From an uncultured Acetatifactor sp. (GTDB lineage: Bacteria; Bacillota; Clostridia; Lachnospirales; Lachnospiraceae), in the NCBI GenBank assembly GCA_934433135.1, contig CAKRZO010000005.1:1-64000 (forward strand): a stretch of DNA of 64,000 nt, given 5' to 3'. The number at the start of each line of letters is the position of its first letter. Positions within the stretch are counted from its first letter, which is position 1. Both the position numbers and the translations under genes were made by a program. Shown here piece after piece: positions 1-11,300 of the stretch. The notes beneath the pieces are model-generated. The model did not search any database and was not told where the DNA came from. It saw only the letters and a program-made list of their open reading frames with translations.

Positions 1-965
1 TATCCCATGATTATGTTCCCATAATCATCAGCAGTTACGGAGAATTTGAATATGCCAAAACAGCCATGCGGCTCGGTGTGACCAACTACCTCTTAAAACC
101 GCTTGATTTCAGGGAACTTACCGTTTCTTTAGAAGCTGCGGCACGTACTCTTTCCATGAAACGTTCTGCCAGGAATTCCTTAAGTTATCTGGACGAGGAT
201 CAGGAAATCTTTCTCTGTGACCTGCTAAACGGCCGATATTCCCAAAAAGCAGATGCTCTGGAAACTTTCCGACCGCTGAATTTTCCGTTTGCCTATGATG
301 CTTCTCCCGGCGTCTATCTTCATATTGACTTTATTATGCCCAATACCTGGCTTTACGGAAAGGATGCTCTTTATACCGCCATTTCCAATTTGATTGATTT
401 TACATATTTTCCGGTTTACCAGATGCCTCTGGTTCGAAAACACACCAGCTGTAATTTCTTCCTGATATTAAAAGAAGAAAAGATACCGGCATTTGAAGAA
501 TTGAACCGGCAGGCGCAAAAGCTCCTGGGGTTGACCCTTTCCATCCACCTTTTGCTGAAATTTTCTTCCGTGGAAAGCCTTCGTATGTGCTGTGCACAGG
601 AACTGCCGACGTCAGAGGAACAGCCTGCCGACACGGACATTGAAGCCAATATCAAAAAAGCGCTTGCGTATATCGAAGAACATTATGCCGATGACCTGAC
701 CAGAGACGATATTGCCAGCAAAGTCTTTATGTCCGGATCCTATTTCAGCAGATGGTTTAAAGAAATCACTAAAACGACATACAAGGATTATCTTACGGAA
801 ATACGCATGCAAAAATCCATGGAACTTTTAAAAACGAACCTGCAGATTCAGGATATTGCAGCCAAAGTAGGTTATTCTTCCGCAACACGCTTTAATATTA
901 ATTTTAAAATGTACACCAACTACACGCCCTCCGAATACCGGACGAAAGTGTTGAAAATTGATTAA
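1..965 (+). CDS. YesN-type response regulator, 5' end outside window
   Basis: The reading frame is open from base 3, so the gene begins before the window; about 320 residues are visible. The first 35 are the end of a receiver domain, with the IIISSYGEFEYA strand/helix and the conserved lysine in the LLKPLD motif. A long middle region follows, as usual in YesN proteins. The last 100 residues form an AraC-type double helix-turn-helix, from IKKALAYIEEHYADDLT to GYSSATRFNINFKMYTNYTP. The protein would bind DNA after phosphorylation by the kinase encoded 48 bases downstream. Such pairs usually control sugar uptake and glycan genes; the nearest candidates are the convergent PHP/GH28 pair. The phospho-acceptor aspartate lies outside the window. 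Confidence 0.93.
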   Translation, partial: SHDYVPIIISSYGEFEYAKTAMRLGVTNYLLKPLDFRELTVSLEAAARTLSMKRSARNSLSYLDEDQEIFLCDLLNGRYSQKADALETFRPLNFPFAYDASPGVYLHIDFIMPNTWLYGKDALYTAISNLIDFTYFPVYQMPLVRKHTSCNFFLILKEEKIPAFEELNRQAQKLLGLTLSIHLLLKFSSVESLRMCCAQELPTSEEQPADTDIEANIKKALAYIEEHYADDLTRDDIASKVFMSGSYFSRWFKEITKTTYKDYLTEIRMQKSMELLKTNLQIQDIAAKVGYSSATRFNINFKMYTNYTPSEYRTKVLKID

Positions 966-1013
966 AATGTCGGAAATGTAACCGCAGAAAACCCCCGGAA
1001 ACAGGAGCCGCTC

Positions 1014-2771
1014 ATGAAAGAATATTTAGCCAAACTAAAACGAATTATCCGAAACTCCTTTGTTCAGAAATGGTTTTTGACCTTTTTACTAATTGTATTT
1101 GTCATTTTTCTCTTTTTCATTTTATATGCCCAGCACAATTACCGCAAATCATTGCAGGCAGAATACACCGCCTATGCAGAGCTTCAGACTGCCAGAATTG
1201 CCAAAGACCTGGATGATACATTCCGCAATTACAGTCGGATTACCGCCCTGCTTTCTATCAACGAAAAAGTACGCATTTTTCTTTTTTCTCCCAATCCGGA
1301 AAGCGTGATTTCCAACATTCATGACCTGCTTTATACGCAGCTGCTTTCCTATAAAGAAGGCTTTTCCGGTATGGATTCCATCTATTTACTTTGTGCAAAT
1401 CAAAAAACAGTGCTTACTTCATCCGGTAACGAGACAACCAGTACAACCTCCTTAAAAAACAGTGATAAAACCTGTTTTCTTGTGGAGGAGGCAGACGATA
1501 AGATCGATTTTGTTTTCCGCGAAAAAAATGACCGTTACCCCTATCTTGCTACTATTAATATCCCGGTTTTTGCCGCCGGCAGCAAAGCGCTCATCTCCGC
1601 CAACATTGACCTTTCCAAAATTTCCATCCTTCAGGCGGCACAAAACGACCCTTTTCAGCAGATCTATATTCTTGCCGAATCCGGAGAAATCTTATACCGC
1701 AGCCAGCAGAAAGGGATACCGGAAAGCCGTGAAATCATTCCGCAGCTTGCATCTTTTGATCCCTCTCTGGAAGACTACAGTTTTTATTCCGAGCAGAATG
1801 CTTCCTTTGTCTACGTTCAGACTCACTCCGAAGACTACCCGTGGTACTATGTCACCGTCACTACTCCACAGGTTTACGCCGGCAAACCCTACGATTTTTA
1901 TTCTTCCGTCCTCAGCCTCCTGCCCTGGTTGTTTCTTTTGTCCCTGGTCATCATTATCTGGCTGGTTCTTCTGACCTCGCGACCGATCCGAACCATTTCC
2001 GATTTCCTGGAAAATCCTCTGACTCAGGTTCCGGAGCATATTTCCGAGTCCGAAACAACGGCCATTATTCACAAGCTTGTTAATTATATTCAGACAAATC
2101 AGAATCTTTCCGATGAACTGAAAGTACAGATGGATCTTCAGACACAGGCTACTTTCTGGGCACTGCAGTCACAGATTAACCCGCACTTTCTGTTCAATAC
2201 TCTGAATATTATCCGAAAAATGGAAATGGATGCCCTGGGTTATGAACACGAAGTTCCGGAATTAACCCTTAATTTAAGCCGCCTACTTCAATATGCATTG
2301 GAATCCACGGAACTGGTTACCTTATCCAAAGAATTTCAATACATGGATCTTTACCTTAAAATTCTGAATAAAAGATACAAAGACCGACTTCTATTCACAG
2401 TTCACATGACCCCGGAAGTCGCAGACGTTTATGTCCCCAAGTTGATACTGCAGCCTCTTGTGGAGAACGCAATTTTTCACGGTTGTGTCCCCAGACTGAA
2501 TATTTCCAATCACATTGAGATCCGTGCCTCCGCCTCCGGTCAGCAGTGCGTGATTATGATAAAAGATAACGGCATCGGTATTCCTCCGCAGGATCTGCTG
2601 GATCTACGGCAGAAAATAACCAATGCACGCAACATTCCCACCAACTCCATCGGACTGCAGAATACCTGTGTGCGCTTATATCTGACTTACGGAGAAAATT
2701 ACCATATGGACATTGACAGTGAAGTAAACAGAGGGACCTGTCTTACTTTATATATTCCGGTACGAACCTGA
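1014..2771 (+). CDS. YesM-type sensor histidine kinase
   Basis: A 585-residue membrane kinase, partner of the preceding response regulator. A first membrane helix lies near residues 19-41. An extracytoplasmic sensing region follows, then a second helix near 300-322 and a short HAMP-like linker. The His_kinase (PF06580-type) dimerisation motif INPHFLFNTLN carries the phospho-accepting histidine at about residue 391. The ATP-binding domain has an N-box (LQPLVENAIFHG) and a G-box (DNGIGIPP). The ATG follows an AGGAG. The 48-base gap to the regulator suggests one transcript. The ligand is not readable from sequence; family members often sense oligosaccharides or the cell-surface state. Confidence 0.95.
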   Translation: MKEYLAKLKRIIRNSFVQKWFLTFLLIVFVIFLFFILYAQHNYRKSLQAEYTAYAELQTARIAKDLDDTFRNYSRITALLSINEKVRIFLFSPNPESVISNIHDLLYTQLLSYKEGFSGMDSIYLLCANQKTVLTSSGNETTSTTSLKNSDKTCFLVEEADDKIDFVFREKNDRYPYLATINIPVFAAGSKALISANIDLSKISILQAAQNDPFQQIYILAESGEILYRSQQKGIPESREIIPQLASFDPSLEDYSFYSEQNASFVYVQTHSEDYPWYYVTVTTPQVYAGKPYDFYSSVLSLLPWLFLLSLVIIIWLVLLTSRPIRTISDFLENPLTQVPEHISESETTAIIHKLVNYIQTNQNLSDELKVQMDLQTQATFWALQSQINPHFLFNTLNIIRKMEMDALGYEHEVPELTLNLSRLLQYALESTELVTLSKEFQYMDLYLKILNKRYKDRLLFTVHMTPEVADVYVPKLILQPLVENAIFHGCVPRLNISNHIEIRASASGQQCVIMIKDNGIGIPPQDLLDLRQKITNARNIPTNSIGLQNTCVRLYLTYGENYHMDIDSEVNRGTCLTLYIPVRT

Positions 2772-2792
2772 GAAGTATTATCAATGACAAAA

Positions 2793-3788
2793 TCAGCTGA
2801 TATCCTCTACGAAATAAGCATTTGTACTTGCTGTCTTTCCATGCTTATCCGTTACCGTAACACGTATATAAATATTATCCTCAAAAAGTTGATATGAAGC
2901 ATGATTCAAAACCTGCTTTCCTGCCTCCGGATAACAGGTTTTGGATCTGCGATTTCCGGATGTAAACGTGATTCTGTCTGCATCCGAAGTTGTAATATGC
3001 AAGATTCCTTCTTCGACATACAATTCATAAATTGCAGGACCCTGAGAAGCGTAAAAGTTACCTTTCACCAAAGCATCCGTAATGGTTCTGTATTCCAGTC
3101 TGTCTGCTTTAATCATAGTCCAGGAATACCCAACATCACTGTCTGGTTTCGGGCGGTTATGATTATCATCCCCTCCTACACAATAAATATGTTTTCCGGC
3201 TCTCAGCATATCATCATATACCCTGGGATTGTATTCTTCCCGATTGTTATACATTTCCATAGCATGCATATGATTATAATTGATATAATGAGTATAATTT
3301 TCCAGAGAACCGGTAGGATGGTTATAAACAACAAAAAATCCTTTCTCTCTCCCTCTTCTCATCATATCACTAATGCCTTCTCCTGTATATTTTCGAATAT
3401 AATCCGGTTCTTCCTCATAAAATTGCACTTGGTCACGATATTCAACTGCATGGGCATATAAATATTGAGATCTGTGCCAGCACACAATCTTCAGATTATC
3501 CGGTTCCAAGGCAATCATATTCATATGACAAGTCTCCATATTTGCCCATTCTGTTCCCTTTCCGTTGCAGTCTAGCTCTGTTCCGTTCAAAGCCAGAAAA
3601 TCCTCATCGCACAAATAGGAATAATCCAACAGAATGTCATGATCCGTATATGCCACAATAGAATACCCTCTTTCTTTATAGATCTGTTTTACGGTTTCCG
3701 GGCTTGCCGAACCATCGGAACGATTCGTATGACTATGCAAATTAGCTTTGAAAAAGGTGCCTTCTTTCGGCAATAAATACTTTTTCAT
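2793..3788 (-). CDS. PHP-domain metal-dependent phosphoesterase-like protein
   Basis: About 331 residues. The PHP signature is at the N-terminus: His18-Ser-His20 and Asp25 in LHSHTNRSDG, then YTDHD about 25 residues later. Further metal-ligand-like histidines occur in VYNHPTGS and GGDDNHNRP. These make a trinuclear metal site typical of PHP phosphatases and phosphoesterases. The C-terminal 80 residues look beta-rich and may bind ligand. The start at 3788 was chosen because AAGGAG lies 10 bases upstream; an in-frame ATG at 3815 lacks a site. It lies 37 bases after the GH28 gene, so the two are probably co-transcribed. The substrate is unknown; a carbohydrate-linked role is inferred only from its neighbour. 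Confidence 0.85.
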   Translation of the reverse strand: MKKYLLPKEGTFFKANLHSHTNRSDGSASPETVKQIYKERGYSIVAYTDHDILLDYSYLCDEDFLALNGTELDCNGKGTEWANMETCHMNMIALEPDNLKIVCWHRSQYLYAHAVEYRDQVQFYEEEPDYIRKYTGEGISDMMRRGREKGFFVVYNHPTGSLENYTHYINYNHMHAMEMYNNREEYNPRVYDDMLRAGKHIYCVGGDDNHNRPKPDSDVGYSWTMIKADRLEYRTITDALVKGNFYASQGPAIYELYVEEGILHITTSDADRITFTSGNRRSKTCYPEAGKQVLNHASYQLFEDNIYIRVTVTDKHGKTASTNAYFVEDIS

Positions 3789-3825
3789 CTCAAATTTTCT
3801 CCTTTTTACTATCAATACAGTTCTT

Positions 3826-5166
3826 CTAATTAAGTAATTTTAAATTGGTTACGTCATCAAAAACGAACTCATTTCTTTCATCTTTCTCAATGGTTTCCAC
3901 AATGACATTGGAAAGGGTAAGATTTTTTACGTGTCTGAAATAGATTCCGGATGCCGGAAGTGTCTTTCCAAAGGCAGGGTTCTTGGGATACATTTTCGTA
4001 ATTTCAGGAACCACCATGTTTTTATCCTCCAATGTTCCCCCACCCGGTACTCCCAGGTGAATGTTGGAAAACGTTATATTTTCCACTTTCCGATCCGGCT
4101 GTCCGGTAACGGAAGATGGCATAATCCAAGGCATATCGAACCGCTCTCCCTCCCACAGTGATGTCATCTGCGGTAACCAGAACTTTTTATATGGTCCCGA
4201 ACAGGTTATATTGCTGATCATAATATTCCGGACGGAACCCATTTCCGTGCCTTCCGGACCACGTGCACGATTTGAGAGAATAATAAGGAACGGATAACCG
4301 ACATTGGTCATTGTCAGATTGGTTACACATACACCATCCAAATGCCCTCCATCCGTAACCAGTAAAGAAACTCCCGCAAATTGTGTATCATATACTACAC
4401 AGTTACTGACAGATATATTACGGAAACTGCCATTGGACTCTGTTCCGATTTTAACCGCACTGCCAGATGTCGTGATGGAACAATTGGTAACCGCTATATT
4501 TTCACAATCCTTGATTCTGTTCAGTGTGTAGGTGCTCTTAATAACAATTGCATCATCACCCGTCCGCACAAAGCAATCCGATATAATAACATCCTTGCAG
4601 CAATCAGGACTAATTCCGTCCATATCCACATCAATGGTAAGCTTCGACAGCAATACCTTTTCGCATCCGGCCAGATAAACAGCAAGATCCGTCGCACGGA
4701 GCAAGGTAAGATCCGTAATTGTGATATTTTTACAATTTTTTAAAGCAAATATTTTAGCGGCCCGCCTTGCCGACCAGGGATTGTTTTCCTCGGGGTAATC
4801 TTCCTTTTCCCATACATTCTGCATATCAATGGTTCCAAGTCCGGTAAATGAAATGTTATTACATTCTTCCGCCCAGAACATACTGTGATGAAAGTAGGAA
4901 TGTGAAGTATCCTGATACAAGGGATATGGAACATGCTCTCTTTCGCTGTATGCATCCGGATCTTCCGAACCAAGGAATTTTGCACCGGGTTCAAATAGAA
5001 AATGAATATCGGAATACAGTCTGACGGTTGCTATCTTATAAGTTCCGTAGGGAACATAAACGATTCCTCCCCCCTTTTCATGGCAATCATCCACCGCAAG
5101 CTGTACATATTTTGTGGAATCTGCATTCTTATCATTTACAGCTCCGAAATCACAGATATTATTCAT
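3826..5166 (-). CDS. GH28-like polygalacturonase-family protein
   Basis: About 446 residues forming a right-handed beta-helix, visible as regularly spaced NISV/NITI/NVIV turns. GH28 landmarks are present: DMDGISPDC around residues 170-180 and GDDAI around 193-197, which hold catalytic aspartates. The usual Gly-His-Gly motif is not evident; the matching place reads SGSAVKIGTES. No signal peptide is visible, so it probably acts inside the cell on short oligosaccharides. The family hydrolyses galacturonides, rhamnogalacturonan or related uronides. ATG 5166 is preferred over TTG 5172 because AAGGAG lies 10 bases upstream of it. It is followed by the PHP gene in the same direction. Confidence 0.85.
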   Translation of the reverse strand: MNNICDFGAVNDKNADSTKYVQLAVDDCHEKGGGIVYVPYGTYKIATVRLYSDIHFLFEPGAKFLGSEDPDAYSEREHVPYPLYQDTSHSYFHHSMFWAEECNNISFTGLGTIDMQNVWEKEDYPEENNPWSARRAAKIFALKNCKNITITDLTLLRATDLAVYLAGCEKVLLSKLTIDVDMDGISPDCCKDVIISDCFVRTGDDAIVIKSTYTLNRIKDCENIAVTNCSITTSGSAVKIGTESNGSFRNISVSNCVVYDTQFAGVSLLVTDGGHLDGVCVTNLTMTNVGYPFLIILSNRARGPEGTEMGSVRNIMISNITCSGPYKKFWLPQMTSLWEGERFDMPWIMPSSVTGQPDRKVENITFSNIHLGVPGGGTLEDKNMVVPEITKMYPKNPAFGKTLPASGIYFRHVKNLTLSNVIVETIEKDERNEFVFDDVTNLKLLN

Positions 5167-5277
5167 ATTCAATCGTCTCCTTACTTATTCTTGAGTATTT
5201 GTTTTGGTCAAACTCAGGTATTGTCAGCTGATATGTGCTACTGCTTTTATACAATCAATCTTTCTATCCCATCAGTC

Positions 5278-5321
5278 AAAGCTGCCCCCCTGCAGAATCC
5301 GGGCAGGGGAACAGCTTTTTT
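5278..5321. terminator. GC-rich hairpin between giant gene and GH28 gene
   Basis: AGCTG...CAGCT outer arms and CCCCTGC...GCAGGGG inner arms enclose an 8-10 base loop. The plus-strand side ends in six T, the minus-strand side in three. It lies just after the leftward giant gene and probably ends its transcript. It would also separate that gene from the GH28/PHP pair. Confidence 0.7.
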
Positions 5322-5354
5322 AACTGAAATCTTTCAATACATCCGGGTAATGTC

Positions 5355-8300
5355 TTACTCCATATCCGCTTTTCTTAAAAATTCAACGGAATCCAGCCAT
5401 AGCTGCACATTGGCATATTCTTCATTCGCACTGCTGCCGAAAGGACATATGCGGACTGCATTCAAGGGTTCATTCGCACTGCAGCCTCCGGATGTCCGGT
5501 CTGTCAGACTGCTTACGTCAATCAGTAACACGACCTGACCGTCTTCTCCGGTCTCATAGGCAATATTGCCGTCCCTGGTCTCTGACCATGTATTTCCGGA
5601 CGTCGGTGAAGTATGCGTTACATAACATGCAAAATACATATTCGGCTGCAAATTCGCATCGGTCTTCATTCTCAGTCTGATGTGGGTAATTCCGTCCAGA
5701 GAAAGTGCCGTACCCGGGGACTTGATCACCGGATTACCGGTAGCCGAACTTACTTTTATCGCACCGTTTCCATCATAACCGAATACGGTTCCCTCACCGG
5801 CATAGGTCCATGACTGAACATTGTCGGTAAAGTAGAAGCTTCCTCCCTCTGCAATTTCATAGCCCTGTGTCTTATAGTACACCCGGAACACATTTTCCGA
5901 AGATGCATGGACGACAAAGTTCTCCGGTTCCGTTCTTTCCAATACATATCCGCCTTGCGCTTTTTCTGCGTAAGGAATCATTGTATTCTCTTCTGCCGTC
6001 CCGGTTACGGTTGCAAAAACATCCTGCATACCGTCATAATAATATTCCACGCGATAACTGCCTACCGGTGTCTGTACCTGCGGAATCCAGCCGGAAGCAT
6101 CCAGTACTTCCCAAAGTTCCTGTGCAATCTTTTCCATTCCCAGATCTCCGGGGTGACTTAAAATGGACTTGATTCCCTCTTCGGGGACTTCTTCTCCCGG
6201 GTACGCTTCCAGATATAGATCCTTAAAGGTCTGCTCATACGCATACGCACGGTATTCATCCGTCGTCCACTCTGTCATATCTACATAGGTATATCCATAC
6301 CGCTGTGCTGACCGATGAATGATTTCCACAATATCCGCTTTTGTCAAAATAGTAGCCGCGGCGATGACTTTTGCATCTCCGTCCGGATTAAACTTATCAA
6401 TGATCTTCTTATATTTTTCCACATTAAATACATATGGATTTTCATAATCCGGATCATTCTCATTTACACCGTTCTTTACATTGGCGCCGAAGGCAGCAAT
6501 AATAATATCCGCATTCCAGTTGGCGTACTTATCCTTCGGATCACCGATTAAGCTCCAGTCATAGAAATATTTCTCATATTCCGAAACATTTATGGCCTTT
6601 ACTTCCACCTTTTCATTCCTGCCGTGAATTTGATTCGTCAGAAGATGTACGTAATCCTTCTCCTGGCAAGTGGCCGCCATTCCCCAGTCACCGACCCAGC
6701 CGAGCTTCTTATTCGGCGCATGTTGGGTAATGGAATTACCGATAATCAGCACTTTCAATGCCTGAGCCTCTTCATCCGAAGCTGCCTTTCTCAAAAATTG
6801 CACGCTGTCAATCAAAACGGTCACACCGGCCTTGCACAGAATTTCGTTGCCTCCGTTAAACACTTCCAGACCAATACGTCCCAATGTTTTTCCATCCGGT
6901 ATCATGGAACGTATATCGAAAGTTACGGTAACAAAATCCTCTGTATCAACGCTATAGGGGAGAACCAGGGATCCTGCGCCGGTTCCATCCGCTAGCTGCA
7001 GGTTCATTTTCAGCTCTTCTGATACCGTTTGTGCCAACTGTGTCTTTTCCTCTTCCGTCATGGTATCCGGAAGCGTCTCGGGTATGACTGCTTTTAATCG
7101 TACTCTGACATGAGTTGCCTGCGTATTGGTATAATTGTATGGAGCTTGCAAATTACCGGAAGCATCGGTACCCATAGACCAGACTCTCGGTCGGTAATCG
7201 GCAGGGTCGGTGGGCGTATCAATCACAAGAGACTCCTTTTTCTGACTGATCCGGGTGGTTCCTCCTTCAATCCAGCCATCTTCGCTATGTGTAAAATAGG
7301 TGCTGTCAAATTCGATAAACCAACTTTTGTCCAATATTTCCACACTGTCAATTCTCACGGTTTTTCCGTTGTCTTCCTGCGTAATACTGCCCGCAGGGTA
7401 GATTTCGATATTTACAATTGTCCGGTCGGTTCTCCACTGTTCATTAGCACACAGATCAACCAGTGCATAGAGCCCTCCGTTTACATCCGTCTGATAAGGA
7501 ACGGCTGTATAAGAAACACTCTCTCCGACTCCTTCATCCGTTCCGGCATATTGAATGGTCAGATCCATGGAAGACAGCTCTTCTTCTGCCTGCACACGAA
7601 CCAAAATGTGCGTCGTTTCCGCCGAGCTGACATTAACCGGGTTTACAAAAAGTCCGTTTTCCGAAGCGCTGGCAGATACTCCCATTACTCCGTTCTTTGC
7701 CGTTACTTTCAATGCCTCTGCATTCTTGTCATGCTCTACCGTCGTCTCTTTGCAGCCGATCCAGGTGCCCTGACTTTCCGTAAAATCCCAATCCCGGATC
7801 GTATAGGGACTTTCCTCTATAATAGCTACGGAAGGATCCGGCTCTTCTTCCCCGGAATCTGCTTCCAGATCCAGTACCTCAAAACTATCCATAGAGAATG
7901 TCTGGGTTCCGCCGACTGTATCATTGTACCAGTAAATGCAGACACGGTCTACATTCACTGCCGTTTTAAAAAAATCCACTTTTGCTTCAGCCAGATCCAC
8001 CGATACTTCATAAAATCCGCTTTCCAGAAGCTGCTCCTGTGTCAACTCCAGATTGTAGCTATGCTTGTATGCCCCGCCATCTGCATATACCAGCATTCTG
8101 ACTGCAGGATTCTGAACCTGTTCATCGGTTTTGATGCGCATGCGGATATGATCGGCTTTTTTCAGGCTGACGTTAAACTGGTTCTTCTCCGGTGACCAAA
8201 GTCTGGTATCTGATCCGTCTGCTGCCATTTCCAGAGCTCCCAGGCCATTCGCTGCAGGAATTTTGGTGGTATTTGCACCTCCGTATGTCCATCCCTCGTC

Positions 8301-11300
8301 ATCGGTTGTAAAATAGTAAGCCTTTAAAACACTGTTATCAACATATTTTCGGATATCAATCCTGGTTTTGGCAGTTCCGGAACCCGGTATCACTTCCACT
8401 GTGTAGGCAGGATGTTCCGTTCCGGAGGCATCTGTAACAGATCCCATATTCTCAAACAGATCCAGAATCGGCACATAAACCTTCTCATTCCGTAAAACAG
8501 CTCCGATACTTTCCGCTGCCGTACCATTTACCAGCATCTTTACTTCTCCGCTGTAAGGAAAAGCAAAGAATGTATCACTTCCGTCCGCATAAATCTGCAG
8601 GCTGTCCTTTTCCAGTGTTTCACTGACATAAACACTTAACAGTTTATCCAGTTCCTTTGCCGGGAACAGATAATTTTCCGCTTCTGTCTCCACTTTGGAA
8701 GAAGTATAAATTCTGCTGCCATCCAGATAAACTTCCGCTTCTCCGGCATCCTTTCTCTTCATAACCTGAATAGAGTCAATAAAGAATTCTCCGTCTCTTT
8801 CGATGGGATCCAGGCGCAGCTGTTTGATCGTGCCGCTCCACAGGGCATTGGCAGCCGTACTGAAGGTTACTTCCGCATAACCGTCATCCTCCTCCATATA
8901 GGAAGCTGTAATCACTTTAGATCCTGAAAAAGCAGCATCTTCTGTCGTAGTAAAATAGAGTGCCGGTTTCCCGATATCTTTGCTTCCTCCCACACCACGC
9001 ATACGAACCTTTACCGTCAATGCTTCCGCCGCTGACAGATTTAAGTCATCCGGAGACAAAAGAGAGGGATCCGCCGTAGCTCCGGAAGGGTAAGTACCTG
9101 CCGATACCGCTTCCTGCAGCTGTGCTTCCGTTAATGTTTTTCCATACAGTTGACCGCCGCGGACATAACATTCTGCCAGATCCTTGATCCATTTTCCGGC
9201 ATTCTGATCAACCGTCCAGCCCTCTGCGTCATTATCGGTATCAAACAACCAGCTATACCCTTCCATCGGTTCTGTTTTTCCGGTATCTGCGTCTTTGTCC
9301 ACCAGTACAACATGTCTGTCCTGAACATACATATGCTGAATTCGATCAGCCTGATTCTGCGTCGGAACCACGTCAATCTGGGCATTATGCAGTCCGCCTA
9401 TGCCATCACCGTCCCCAAATACACCTCTGACCGCGTCCAGATAATCAAATCCCGCAAGCTGTGAAGGCATAATAAAATGGCCTTCTCCATATTCATTCCA
9501 GTTATCCAAAAGCACCATTTCAGCCCCGAGGCTGTCCTGATTCAAAGTCGGCATGAAGTCTTCTTTCATCCATTGCAGTACCGATTGAAAATCTTCCGGA
9601 CTGCAATATTTTCCGTCTTCTCTCGCCCAGGCTTTACTCCACCAGCCCTGAGATGCTACCGGAATCACACCGACATCGGCCTTTTGTACCGCAGTCAATG
9701 CATTCTGAACCGCCTGCATACCTTTGATCTGTGTACTTGCATTGTAACTGGTATGTCCCCAGCTATATGCATACTGGCCGTCAAAACCGGCCCGGGCAAT
9801 TTCTGCCGCACTGTCCGCATTGCTGTTACACATAACCACGTAGGCTCCGTCAAAACCGGCCTGCACACAGGCTTCCTTAATGGCGTCCACTGCAGCCTTC
9901 ACGCCTTCAATACTTCCGCCGAAGTATTTCTTCAGATTATTGATATCATACATTCCCACAAACGGCTTGTTATCTATAATCATATACCGTTCATCTTTAA
10001 AATATTGTTCGATCCAATAGGGAATTACATTTTCTTTGAAATCATCCAATCCGGATACACTGCTGCCGGACTCCCAGGTAATTGCGAACTTCATACGGTC
10101 GCTGTATTCGGCATTCATATATCCGTCATGAAGAGCTCTGGCATTCCGCGCCATTTTAATCGGCTCGTCATTGCCGTTCATCGGACGGTACCAGCAAAAC
10201 AGTTCAAAATCAATCCCATGTTCAACTTTAAATTTTAACTCCCAGTCTGCTACTTCCGGAAGGATCTCATCATAGTAACCCAATACCGGTGTTCTTTCCG
10301 GCCAGTCTGTCAGCCAGTCATATCCGAAATGCTCTCCCTCTACCCACAGATTACAGCTTTGCAGACCAACCAAAGCCGCTCCTTCTTCCTTTTCTACTGT
10401 CTCAGGCTCCGGTACATAATCTTCCGGAAGCGAATTCCAGTCTTTTACCAGAATGTCATCCAGCAAAACTTCTCCATTCTGAGAAGCAAACGTAATCCTC
10501 GTAAACTTTTCAAAAGGCAGGGTAATTGACTGTTCTTTATTCTTCAACTTATGATTCAGATACAATCTGACACCGTCGTCGGTCTGTTTGAGCATAATGT
10601 GATACCATAGATTGTCCGCACAATTATAAAGCGGCACGAAGGTCTCACCACGGTAAAATCCGAAACTGCCGTCTATGGTAGCAATCTGAAAGGTATTGTT
10701 CTGATCATCTGCAAGAATCATGGAAATCGTTCCGCTGCTTTCTTCCTTCAACTGCTGAAACTCAATCCATCCGCCATTCTGCATACCCTCAATCTTTCTT
10801 GTAATGCCTGCGCCGTCCGCCAAAAGTACACTGTAATTATCCGGCCCTTGGGTTCCCTGTTTATAGATGGTTCTTACATCGCCTGATACTGTCCAGTCAT
10901 CATTGACGGTTCCATCTGTTCCGTCCAGGAATTTTTCATTTACATAAAATCCGGTATAGGCACGCAAGGTTCCGATCACAATCTGCCCGCAATCTTCTTT
11001 TCCGGTCTCGATATAGAAACGGTCGATTCCGTTTACGGGATTCAGGAAAGAAAACTCTTTTACCATACCGTTTTCTTTGATAGTGGTTCCGTCTACGCTG
11101 ATAATAAATTTTCCTTCTGCAGGATAAATATGTAATTTAAACATTGCAAGTTGATCTACAGGCAACGGACAAAGTTCTGTGGAGTTCAAATATAGCTTGT
11201 CCCCATTGATTGAAAAATGAACTGCCGTTCTATCTTCTTTTCTCAGATCCAAAATTGCTTCTGTCATTCCGGCTGTCGCTTCCATGGAGAATTCCAGGAC

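Noticed and set aside
7110..8195. Rightward 361-codon frame opposite the giant gene
   Set aside because: It is antisense to a well-supported coding sequence, has no ribosome site, and shows Cys/Arg/His-rich content with no domain.
9477..10238. Rightward 253-codon frame opposite the giant gene
   Set aside because: It is antisense to the conserved GH99-like domain and has no protein family character.
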